Assembly: GCF_014356525.2 (NCBI RefSeq) | Contig: NC_052508.1 | Coordinates: 42,077,358-42,141,357, forward strand | Direction of reading: 5' to 3' | DNA from: Nilaparvata lugens | Taxonomy: Eukaryota > Arthropoda > Insecta > Hemiptera > Delphacidae | DNA: 64,000 nt | Part shown: piece after piece, positions 47,036 through 56,818 of the stretch | Layout of the letters: every line of letters starts with the position of its first letter | How positions within the stretch are numbered: position 1 is the stretch's first letter | Program-made: the position numbers and the translations under genes | The notes under the pieces: model-generated | Database searches by the model: none | What the model was told of the DNA's origin: nothing | What the model saw: the letters and a program-made list of their open reading frames with translations, nothing else

Positions 47036-47735
47036 CCTGGTACAGCGGCCCGTTGGCTGCCGTACGTCCCCGACCTCCTGCCCTGGTACAGCGGCCCGTT
47101 GGCTGCCGTACGTCCCTAACCTTCCATCTCCCTAGGGCACAGCGGACCGTTGTCTGCCGTCCCTGTCCTCCCATCTACCTAGGGCACAGCGGACCGTTGT
47201 CTGCCGTCCCTGACCTCCCATCTACCTAGGGCACAGCGGACCGTTGTCTGCCGTCCCTGTCCTCCCATCTACCTAGGGCACAGCGGACCGTTGTCTGCCG
47301 TCCCTGTCCTCCCATTTCCCCAGGGCACAGCGGACCGTTGTCTGCCGTCTCTAACCTCCCATCACCCTAGGGCACAGCGGACCGTTGTCTGCCGTCCCTG
47401 ACCTCCCATTCCCCCAGGGCACAGCAGACCGTTGTCTGCCGTCCCTGTCCTCCCATCTCCCTGGGGCACAGCGCACCGTTGTCTGCCATCCCTGACCTCC
47501 AATCACCCTAGGGCACAGCGGACCGTTGTCTGCCGTCCCTGACCTCCCATTCCCCCAGGGCACAGCGGACCGTTGTCTGCCGTCCCTGTCCTCCCATCTC
47601 CCTGGGGCACAGCGGACCGTTGTCTGCCGTCCCTGTCCTCCCATTTCCCCAGGGCACAGCGGACCGTTGTCTGCCGTCCCTATTCTTCCTTCTCCCCAGG
47701 GCACAGCGGACCGTTGTCTGCCGTCCCTATCCTTT
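47036..47735 (+). repeat. 47-bp tandem array, about 15 units (G2 5' LTR)
   Basis: The first two units are diverged (GTACAGCGGCCCGTTGGCTG type) and the rest match the core. The array is expected to lie inside the transcript because it starts some 50 bases after the TATA box. Confidence 0.93.
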
Positions 47736-48013
47736 CTGTCCTTCCTTTTCCTACTCCACTGGAGCGGAACCGAGGCCGTAAGGCTGATACAAAATTACAT
47801 CAAAGTGGTGTCATCAGAGAAGAGAGCGACCTTCACGTCGTCAGAAGCACCAGGAGGTGCTGTTCACGCCAGCTGAGGAACAAAGAAGAAGGAAGAGGAA
47901 CTTCGACTTGCCTCCTTTCCCCGCCCACATTACGACTGAGCGAAGTCATCCAGGAGCAACACCTGGGTATCAATCACCCACCTCTGAAGCTACTCAGGGT
48001 GTACGTGATAGAT

Positions 48014-48032
48014 TGGCGCCCGCACTTGGGGC
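48014..48032 (+). promoter_or_regulatory. G2 primer-binding site, tRNA-Lys-like
   Basis: TGGCGCCCGCACTTGGGGC lies three bases after the LTR end, identical to that of G1. Confidence 0.68.
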
Positions 48033-48054
48033 ACGAGGCAACGAAGTAAGAATC

Positions 48055-50289
48055 ATGAGTGAACAGGGAGAGTCTGATTCAGATGCTCAACACCAGGAGC
48101 TGACAGAGGATCAGTCGGTCGAGGACATAAACCCCGAGGTGATAGCCGACCCCAGAGTTTCCTGGATCTATAGATTGAAAAAGGATGAGGCATGCAATCT
48201 TCTACAAGATTGGGGCATAGTGTCATCTGGAACACTTGCTGAGTTGAGAAAGTTGTTAGTAGAACAACATAAGAAGATGGCAGTACGTTATCCCAGCCCA
48301 AGACCCGGCATAATGAGCGGAAGCAGTGGGGAAACTAAACACTTGGTGACAGGTACCCATACTGAGGTTAGAACCAATATTCACACAAACCCCCTCATGG
48401 ACCCAGGGGCGGTATGTGACAAGGTAAGAAGCTGGAGACTGTCTTTCGACGGCCAATCAGATGCTCCCAGCTTCTTGGAAAGGCTAGACGAGCTACAACA
48501 AGCCTATGGGCTCACTGGCAACCAGCTACTAGTCGCGCTGCCTGAATTACTGGTTGGTAAAGCTCCTCTATGGATGCGTAATTGTCGTGACCAGTGGAAA
48601 TCATGGGACAATTTTGTGACAGATTTCAGATCACGCTACTACCCACTTACCTATGAGGAGGACCTCGAGAATCTAATTCAGGCAAGGAAGCAAAGGGAAG
48701 GTGAATTGTTTGACGAATTTCTCGAAGATGTACTGACACTCATGAGGCGTCGAGGAGGTTTTACAGACGAGAATAAATTAAAGAGAGTGTATAAGAATCT
48801 CCTCCCATGGTACAAATTGTATATTCGGCAATCAGATGTTCATAGTATCAATGAATTGGAAAAATTCGCGAGGGAGTATGAACAAATAAAAGCAGAGGAG
48901 AAACAGAATAGACAGAATTCGAGAGTTCACATGATTGAGGACACGAAAAAGATTACAAGGCTCAAGGTTGAGACAGTTATAACCCCTTCTAGTAACAGAC
49001 CATCTCTTAGCGAGTCTGAACCCATGTGTGGGCAATACAAGAGACCGGGGCACTGGAGATCATACTGTCCCGATATCCCACCATGTAAAAGGAGCGGAAA
49101 GAGAGCACTGAAATGTGTCTGTGATGTGCAGAAGGAGAATAAAACTCCGAACAAGACAGCAGTGATGCAAACGGCACACAGGATTCCTGTGATTGAAGAG
49201 TCATCAAGGGACAACAGACTATTCATTACTGTGACAATCGGTGGTAAAAGGTGTCGGGCATTGCTAGATAGTGGCGCTGAAGCTAATTATATAAGTAACG
49301 AGGTCTATGAAGTCCTCCGGAAAATAGGGATGATACGGAAAGAACCAGCATGTCACCAAGCAATATTAGCTGATGGACGGTCAACCCCGTTAAATGGGAA
49401 AGTGACTACAAATGTGACCATAGTACAAATAACAGTTCCACTAGTGGCATCTATAATGGAAGGACTTGAACAAGATCTGCTATTGGGCATGGAATTTATG
49501 CGTAAAAACAGAGTGAATATTCACACATTCACAAGAGAGGTGGAGTGGGATCCTCCCCAATTGAATCCTTCAAGACAGCCAATTATGTTGCGATCACCCT
49601 TATCGGGGAGTAGGACAACAAAAGTCCCAACAATATCAGCTGTACAATCCGAATCTCAGGACAACAAGGATCGCGACAGAAGGATGTTTAAGCAGGATGG
49701 TTTGAACAGAGTCGAACCCAATGCCTTGATTGATAGCAAAGCAGAGTTGTCATATGTTCCCAGGCAAGCATCCAGGGATGACATAGTTGATCACTGTGAT
49801 GAAATGAATGACTCTGAACGACAGGCCGCGATTTATGCTCCAACTGTCAGAGCAAAGACTTTGAACTCCGAGAAAGTTTGGATGGAATGAATGCCACCTC
49901 ATGGCAAGTCAGAATCTAGCCCAGCAGTCGAAATGGAGAGGATAACTCGAGGTGAGATACCAGCCTCCACAGACCAACTGACACCCCCGCTTCACATGAC
50001 AAAACAGAGGGTGATAGTGAAAGGATCAGAGTTGCCCTTACATGACAAAGAGACGGTTGAGGTCTCAGTGAGGCGAGTTCCAGTTCGTGTCGAGTCAGAT
50101 GTTAGCATCACGGTCAACACAAAGCAGATAGTCCCACAGGATCCCAGACCAGGCTCATCTAAAAATATGGATCTGGTGCTGTGCCATCGCAACACAACAC
50201 CAGGCAAGCGCAGAAGAGCAGGTCAGCCACGTATAAAGATCCAATTACCGGATGGACGACGTAAATATGTGCCCGTAGATCAGGCATAG
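48055..50289 (+). pseudogene. G2 gag-protease, one in-frame stop
   Basis: A single frame runs 611 codons to a TGA at 49888-49890, then 132 more codons in the same frame to 50289. Residues 1-110 are acidic and polar, and about 110-275 are capsid-like (SWRLSFDGQSD, WMRNCRDQWKSW, LLPWYKLYIRQSD). C325-x2-Y-x4-H333-x4-C338 is a zinc knuckle with Tyr for the second Cys. A following Cys pair seen in G1 has become CKRSG. The protease triad is D405-S-G-A, with LLLGMEFM as its C-terminal strand. The part after the stop includes a basic end (GKRRRAG) and KYVPVDQA, matching G1's C-terminus. Loss of this tail may matter less than loss of the capsid would. No polymerase domains follow; the stop is 165 bp from the purine tract. 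Confidence 0.87.
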
Positions 50290-50310
50290 ATGATGCCCAT
50301 AGGCAGTGGC

Positions 50311-50430
50311 ATACACCTCTAAAGGTGATGCCTGAGCGGCATACACCTCTTAAGGTGATGCCTGAGAAGGTGTACACCTCTTAAGGTGATACCTAGATGG
50401 CTCACGCCTTTTAAGGTGGTGCCATAGAGG
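50311..50430 (+). repeat. Palindromic repeats upstream of G2 purine tract
   Basis: Four units of about 33-36 bp have CACCTcTaaAGGTG-type palindromes near 50315, 50346, 50377 and 50408. They are followed by a poly-C run at 50439-50453. Confidence 0.78.
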
Positions 50431-50453
50431 GCTCCGAACACCCCCCCCCCCCC

Positions 50454-50467
50454 AAGTAGGAGTGGGG
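50454..50467 (+). promoter_or_regulatory. Polypurine tract of G2
   Basis: AAGTAGGAGTGGGG abuts the 3' LTR start. Confidence 0.75.
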
Positions 50468-50652
50468 TGTCACAAAGTAAAATTGTGACGAGAAAATAAT
50501 AAATAATATTATTGAAAGACGCTCGGCTATCAGCAATGCTAGCCGACCGCGGAGATAAGGGAGGTACCGATGGCGCACCATCTTCCGCGCATCAAGACAA
50601 TTTCCACCGCCTCTGGCGGCGGCTCAACTCCATCCCCTCCACTTTGGGGGAG

Positions 50653-50660
50653 TATTTAAA
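50653..50660 (+). promoter_or_regulatory. TATA box of G2 3' LTR
   Basis: TATTTAAA in the same context as at 46980. It could drive read-through into the remaining G1 LTR. Confidence 0.65.
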
Positions 50661-50709
50661 GGCCGGACGAGCCCCAGACCACAGCATTCCGCTCACAACC
50701 TTCCTGCTC

Positions 50710-51410
50710 CTGGTACAGCGGCCCGTTGGCTGCCGTACGTCCCCGACCTCCTGCCCTGGTACAGCGGCCCGTTGGCTGCCGTACGTCCCTTACCTTCCAT
50801 CTCCCTAGGGCACAGCGGACCGTTGTCTGCCGTCCTGTCCTCCCATCTACCTAGGGCACAGCGGACCGTGTCTGCCGTCCCTGTCCTCCCATCTACCTAG
50901 GGCACAGCGGACCGTTGTCTGCCGTCCCTGTCCTCCCATCTACCTAGGGCACAGCGGACCGTTGTCTGCCGTCCCTGTCCTCCCATTTCCCCAGGGCACA
51001 GCGGACCGTTGTCTGCCGTCCCTGACCTCCCATCACCCTAGGGCACAGCGGACCGTTGTCTGCCGTCCCTGACCTCCCATTCCCCCAGGGCACAGCGGAC
51101 CGTTGTCTGCCGTCCTGTCCTCCCATCTCCCTGGGGCACAGCGCACCGTTGTCTGCCGTCCCTGACCTCCAATCACCCTAGGGCACAGCGGACCGTTGTC
51201 TGCCGTCCCTGACCTCCCATTCCCCCAGGGCACAGCGGACCGTTGTCTGCCGTCCCTGTCTCCCATCTCCCTGGGGCACAGCGGACCGTTGTCTGCCGTC
51301 CCTGTCCTCCCATTTCCCCAGGGCACAGCGGACCGTTGTCTGCCGTCCCTATTCTTCCTTCTCCCCAGGGCACAGCGGACCGTTGTCTGCCGTCCCTATC
51401 CTTTCTGTCC
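50710..51410 (+). repeat. 47-bp tandem array, about 15 units (G2 3' LTR)
   Basis: It has the same unit order as 47036-47735, including the unit with CAGCGCACCG in place of CAGCGGACCG in both. This supports a recent common origin of the two G2 LTRs. Confidence 0.93.
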
Positions 51411-51683
51411 TTCCTTTTCCTACTCCACTGGAGCGGAACCGAGGCCGTAAGGCTGATACAAAATTACATCAAAGTGGTGTCATCAGAGAAGAGAGCGACC
51501 TTCACGCCGTCAGAAGCACCAGGAGGTGCTGTTCACGCCAGCTGAGGAACAAAGAAGAAGGAAGAGGAACTTCGACTTGCCTCCTTTCCCCGCCCACATT
51601 ACGACTGAGCGAAGTCATCCAGGAGCAACACCTGGGTATCAATCACCCACCTCTGAAGCTACTCAGGGTGTACGTGATAATAT

Positions 51684-53251
51684 TGTTAAATAATTAATAA
51701 TATTGAAGAAAGACACTCGGCTATCAGCAATGCTAGCCGACCGCGGAGATAAGGAAGGTACCGATGGCGCACCATCTTCCGCGCATCGAGACGATTTCCA
51801 CCGCCTCTGGCGGCGGCACAACTCCATCCCCTCCACTTTGGGAGAGTATTTAAAGGCCGGACGAGCCCCAGACCACAGCATTCCGCTCACAACCTTCCTG
51901 CTCCTGGTACAGCAGCCCGTTGGCTGCCGTACGTCCCCGACTTCCTGTCCTGTTACAGCGGCCCCTTGGCTGCCGTAAGTCCCTAACCTTCCATCTCCCT
52001 AGGGCACAGCGGACCGTTGTCTGCCGTCCCTGTCCTCCCATCTCCCTGGGGCACAGCGGACCGTTGTCTGCCGTCCCTGTCCTCCCATTTCCCCAGGGCA
52101 CAGCGGACCGTTGTCTGCCGTCCCTGACCTCCCATCTCCCTAGGGCACAGCGGACCGTTGTCTGCCGTCCCTGACCTCCCATCTCCCTAGGGCACAGCGG
52201 ACCGTTGTCTGCCGTCCCTGTCCTCCCATTTCCCCAGGGCACAGCGGACCGTTGTCTGCCGTCCCTGACCTCCATCTCCCTAGGGCACAGTGGACCGTTG
52301 TCTGCTGTCCCTGTCCTCCCATTTCCCCAGGGCACAGCGGACCGTTGTCTGCCGTCCCTGACCTTCCATTCCCCCAGGGCACAGTGGACCGTTGTCTGCC
52401 GTCCCTGTCCTCCCATCTCCTAGGGCACAGCGGACCGTTGTCTGCCGTCCCTGTCCTCCCATTTCCCCAGGCACAGCGGACCGTTGTCTGCCGTCCCTGA
52501 CCTCCCATCTCCCTAGGGCACAGCGGACCGTTGTCTGCCGTCCCTGTCCTCCCATTTCCCCAGGGCACAGCGGACCGTTGTCTGCCATCCCTGACCTTCC
52601 ATTCCCCCAGGGCACAGCGGTCCGTTGTCTGCCGACCCTGTCCTCCCATCTCCCTAGGGCACAGCGGACCGTTGTCTGCCGTCCCTGTCCTCCCATTTCC
52701 CCAGGGCACAGCGGACCGTTGTCTGCCGTCCCTATTCTTCCTTCTCCCCAGGGCACAGCGGACCGTTGTCTGTCATCCCTATTCTTCCTTTTCCCCAGGG
52801 CACAGCGGACCGTTGTCTGCCGTCCCTGTCCTTTCATCTCCCCAGGGCACAGCGGACCGTTGTCTGCCGTCCCTATTCTTTCCATCCCCTCAGGGCACAG
52901 CGGACCGTTGTCTGCCGTCCCTATTCTTCCTTCTCCCCACGGCACAGCGGACCGTTGTCTGCCGTCCCTATCCTTTCTGTCCTTCCTTTTCCTACTCCAC
53001 TGGAGTGGAACCGAGGCCGTAAGGCCGATACAAAATTACATCAAAGTGGTGTCATCAGAGAAGAGAGCGACCTTCACGCCGTCAGAAGCACCAGGAGGTG
53101 CTGTTCACGCCAGCTGAGGAACAAAGAAGAAGGAAGAGGAACTTCGACTTGCCTCCTTTCCCCGCCCACATTACGACTGAGCGAAGTCATCCAGGAGCAA
53201 CACCTGGGTATCAATCACCCACCTCTGAAGCTACTCAGGGTGTACGTGATA
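51684..53251 (+). repeat. Remainder of G1 3' LTR
   Basis: This continues the G1 LTR after the G2 insertion. The first bases (TGTTAAATAATTAATAATAT) correspond to the AT-rich LTR start region. A TATA box (51847-51854), a long 47-bp array and the same unique 270-bp tail ending GTGATA at 53251 follow. Together with 46764-46794 the full LTR would be about 1.6 kb. Confidence 0.83.
51907..52983 (+). repeat. 47-bp tandem array, about 23 units (G1 3' LTR)
   Basis: Unit order and variant tails, including units with CAGTGGACCG and the CCATCCCCTC tail, resemble the 43127-44200 array and differ from the G2 arrays. Confidence 0.93.
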
Positions 53252-54150
53252 ATGCAGGTTCTAAGAATCCGTCTTCCAACTCTTCTTTTAGTTTCTTTAA
53301 TTCCATTTCCATCAATATTGAAAAGCGTTCCACTGCAATACATTGCTTGTGATCTTAGAACTGCCTTGTAGTGTTTCAGTTTTGTATGAATGGAAAGACT
53401 TTTTCTCCTATAAGTGTCCCTAGTTACATGCTGTCCGTTGGAAAGCTTTGAAATTCTGGCCTTCCATGAGGCCTTCTCACTAAGATTATATGTGATTGTC
53501 TCTCCTAGATATCTAAAACTGTCCACAATATCAATAAGACTTACATTAATATTAATTTTATTTATACACAAAGGATCAGTTATCATGAATTTCGTTTTTT
53601 CGTAAGAAATCTTCAGTCCGACTTTTCCTGCTATTTCTTCCAGAGATGTTATTTGTTTCCGTGCTTCTGCTACTCCATTTGCAAGGAAAACCAAATCATC
53701 TGCAAAACCCAAGCAGTTAAGTTTGATGTTGTCTTTATGATAGCCAATTTGTATGGTTTCAGGATTGATTTCTCTCCATTTCCTAATGATGAATTCTAGA
53801 GCACAGTTGAAGAGTATTGTAGAGAGCCCATCGCCCTGTCTCAAGCTGGTTTTTATCTCAAATGCCTCTGACAGTTCTCCTCTGAACTTTATTTTTGATT
53901 TTGTATCTGTTAAAGATAATTCAATCATTTTGATCAACCTCGGGTTGAGACCCAAATGCCTTAAAATTCTCAGTGAAGATGGCCTATGGATGCTGTCATA
54001 TGCTTTTTTGAAATCAATAGAAGAGAGTACTAGTTGTTTGCCTCGTTTCCTGTAATATTGCATGATTAATTTTAGCGTTAATATTTGGAACCCCCCTGGT
54101 ATTCTCCCAATTCTAGATCTAGCTAATCTTTAATTCTGTTGGAAATTATT
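53252..54150 (-). pseudogene. LINE reverse transcriptase, cut by G1
   Basis: The minus-strand frame 54063-53215 holds FKKAYDSIH, GDGLSTILFNCALEF, FADDLVFLANG and YLGETITYN in one frame. The last codons (below 53252) run into LTR sequence. It is a duplicate of the LINE at 40784-41687 and lacks that copy's C-terminal part, which would lie beyond the G1 insertion. Confidence 0.82.
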
Positions 54151-54449
54151 CACGACAGTATCTTATAGATTATATTATAGATTATATTATAATTTTATTA
54201 TAATTAATAAAATTAACAATTCAATAATCTCAGGGTTTTATGAGTCCGTGCCGTGCATGGCACAGTAATTCATAAAACGTTCTTATAGATTATATTATAG
54301 CATCCAACATATTGCACATTTCTTGAACTTGAATTAATTCATATAGCACTTTGATCAATTCCCCAATCCACTATTAAAGGCCGGCTTATGAGCTCATTAG
54401 AACTAACACTCACAGTAATGATGTTCTTGAAGGTCTTGTAGAGTGAATT

Positions 54450-55510
54450 AATTATCTCCAATAATAAATTATGCAGGTCCTTTTCATCTCTGCTGGGCTC
54501 GCGCGTGGTCCACATTTCTGATGAATTTCTTTCAGTATTAACAATATATTTATGGGAACAGATTACAATTGAGAACTCTTTAGCAACACTGAGTTCACAA
54601 ATAATCAAACATTAATTACAAATATTTCACATTTAAAAAGGGATTGGCTTGATGATTTTAAAATTTAATAGGAAGAAAGAACCCTAATCTCCATGTGCGT
54701 CCTTACAGATCGGGATCACAAGCCAGAGAGGAATGATTTTCAGAGAAATTTCATCTCTTCCTTGAACGATTTGTAAGCTTCCTTCTGATTGGCTTTCTAA
54801 TCTTAGTAAGACTCAATGTAATTGGTTCTTTAGGATTTAGGGTGTTCCTAACTTTGTTATACAAAGATAAATGAAAATTTGTTACATAAATAGATTAAAT
54901 GATAGACTAAAAGTATTTCAATAATTGAATCTCGATACATGATGCTATAAAATGATGTACATATAATTTTTTATGTGAGTTTTGTGTACTCTTGGTTTTC
55001 ATACTTATTTAGATTGCAATAAATACTCATGTAACAATAATAGTTGTCCTTATCTATTTACATAAACCTTCCCTAGTGTATATAAAATATATTTTGTGAG
55101 TAAACTTTATAATTTAATTCATACTGGTTGATCGAGCGATCAGCTGATTCATTAGGTATCAATTCAAAGAGCTGTTGATTGATCCTAGATCGATTGATTC
55201 ATTTAGAACAAAAACAAAGAATTCTAACCTCAAATGTACATGTAAACTTTTATTTTTATGATCTGCCAATAATAAATAAGCCGCTTTATAATTTTTAATT
55301 CTGCCACGAATTCTCATTATTGTTGAATTACAATTTGTTTGATTCTCTTATCGTATTAGATAATATGATTACTCTTTATCACTAATAACATTCGATTTTA
55401 CTTGAGTGGTACTTTAACTGGGCTATCTTTTCTTTCTATTTTATAATTCTATTAAAGCTCAATAGTTCATTTCAAAAATATTTTGTGGTGCTAAAATACC
55501 ATGTGACATT
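54450..55510. repeat. 1.06-kb dispersed repeat, copy 3 of 3
   Basis: Closest to 41977-43027, and it shares the extra bases near 54570 with copy 1. Confidence 0.85.
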
Positions 55511-55607
55511 GGTGAATCATGGAATTTATCTGACAATCAATATTTTCATTCACATCTGAATACAGACCCTTGTGCTCAGTCATGCAGCATTCATTATTCC
55601 CAGAACA

Positions 55608-56353
55608 TATTCTTCTCAATCAATTGGTAGTAATATCTAACAGTAAAGTGTTGAATTAAAAAAAAATAGATAGGATAAATCAGTGTTTCAAATATGAATT
55701 CAATGTTTTCGTAGTTGTTGATTGTCAATACGATCAACGTGGTCCGGGAAATATGCAATGTACGATGAATCACACAGAATTACATATCTTCCATTTTAGG
55801 ATGAATAAAAGCTAAGCTAAATTTAAAAAAAAATTGTAAATTATTCTGCCATTAATGAATGCAATATGAACAACTCTCTGCCATGAGGTGAATAATTTTT
55901 TTCCAACATTTTCCGGTTACTCAATGATAGGGGAGTGATAATTATTTGTATAGGTTTCCTAAAAGAAACCATTATCTACAGCTGGTACCAATCAACTACA
56001 CTTCAACTCCAAACTACCGTTGTAATACCAGTAGCCTAAACAATTTATCATAGAGTGACGTGTTTATTACAGCTGGTAACTTTAGATGCTAAATCATATT
56101 ATCTCAATATGATCTTGAATCATGATCATTTGTTCTCCGGTAGCCGCTAGGCCGAAAATTTTAAAAACATAGGTCTATAAAATGGATTAATAAATAATCA
56201 TCATTAGCCACCCTATTAAAATTTCTGGTCAAAAACCTCCCCCAATATTCACACAACATATTCCCAAAGTTTCATGCCAATGTTATGTCAAGTATTTTTC
56301 AAGTCATAAAGAACAAACACACAAACAGACATTCATTTTTATATACTGTATAT
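55608..56353 (-). mobile_element. Helitron-like 5' segment, minus strand
   Basis: On the minus strand this begins TATATACAGTATATAAAAAT, then GAATGTCTGTTTGTGTGTTTG, GGGAATATGTTGTGTG, TACCAGCTGTAATAAACACG and so on to GATTGAGAAGAA. It matches the plus-strand copies at 60807 and 63401 along about 745 bp. It supplies the uninterrupted site for the LTR insertion at 61121. Confidence 0.75.
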
Positions 56354-56564
56354 AGATTTACATTTTGCTCTAACAAGAGCCTCTCTAAATGGAGGTAGAA
56401 TGATAAGGTTGACAACTTTCAGTTCTGTTGTTTTAACTTTTTTTCCAAATCACTTTCAAAAAGTTCATGTAGTACCTACTATTGTGTTTGAGACACTTCT
56501 AGGGCTATCATAGTTTCACAACTATTCTGTCCCACACTCCTATCTCTTGCAGTCGTTAACCATA

Positions 56565-56818
56565 TCTATAATAAAATAAAGAGTTGGTTTATATACACGT
56601 ACGGGATAGGAAAATTATGTTTGATGCATCATCACGTCTGAACTACTGGACTAATTAACTTGAAATTTTGCATATAGGCTAGATTCTTAATCAACCAAGT
56701 ATGATTATTAATTATTTATTAATTAATATTATTTTCAATTCTTCAAAATTTCATTTCGTCAAATTTTCAGATTATCAAGTTTGAAAATAGATCCTTGCGA
56801 AGCACGGGTTCCTGCTAG
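56565..56818 (+). mobile_element. Helitron-like 3' end
   Basis: GATGCATCATCACGTCTGAA and TTGAAATTTTGCATA are followed by TTGCGAAGCACGGGTT and the terminal CTAG at 56815-56818, then T. A short GC-rich terminal motif ending CTRR before T is the Helitron 3' signature. No Rep/helicase gene is present. Confidence 0.65.

Larger units (their letters stand above)
46795..48010 (+). repeat. G2 5' LTR
   Basis: This 1216-bp LTR contains, in order, a GC-rich upstream region with a small hairpin (CGGCTA/TAGCCG near 46850-46872), a TATA box, the 47-bp array, and a 270-bp unique tail ending GTGATA. It is nearly identical to the LTR at 50468-51679. Confidence 0.88.
46795..51679 (+). mobile_element. GC-rich Gag-protease LTR element G2, complete, TSD ATAT
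   Basis: This 4,885-bp element has LTRs of 1216 and 1212 bp, TGTCAC at the start and GTGATA at the end (imperfect inversion). A primer site follows the 5' LTR, a gag-protease frame has one stop, and a purine tract precedes the 3' LTR. ATAT at 46791-46794 and 51680-51683 is the 4-bp duplication. It sits 31 bp inside the 3' LTR of the related element G1. It has no RT, RNase H or integrase, so it is non-autonomous but carries its own particle genes. Confidence 0.9.
50468..51679 (+). repeat. G2 3' LTR
   Basis: This 1212-bp LTR begins TGTCACAAAG and ends GTGATA, nearly identical to the 5' LTR. Small one-base losses in a few array units account for the length difference. Confidence 0.9.
43127..53251 (+). 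mobile_element. GC-rich Gag-protease LTR element G1, containing nested copy G2
   Basis: G1 consists of a 5'-truncated LTR (43127-44472), an interior with broken gag-protease (44473-46763), and a 3' LTR split into 46764-46794 and 51684-53251. Between those two pieces sits a complete second element, G2 (46795-51679). G1's two LTRs share a long 47-bp array (about 23 units) and a distinctive unit order near the end, including a CTATTCTTTCCATCCCCTC unit absent from G2. That supports their being one pair. Base composition is strikingly GC-rich beside the AT-rich surroundings. Confidence 0.85.
53252..55607. repeat. Duplicated 2.35-kb block, right copy
   Basis: This matches 40784-43126 with a few percent difference by eye. 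It begins exactly at the end of the G1 LTR (ATGCAGG) inside the LINE, and ends CAGAACA before a Helitron-like sequence. Confidence 0.87.

Noticed and set aside
48055..50289. Domesticated Gag gene of the host
   Set aside because: It lies between LTRs with a primer site and purine tract, is interrupted by a stop, and has a broken sister copy. It is an ordinary element gene.
46764..53251. Tandem LTR array produced by unequal LTR recombination
   Set aside because: The ATAT duplication around 46795-51679 and the 31-bp LTR stub at 46764 fit nested insertion better.
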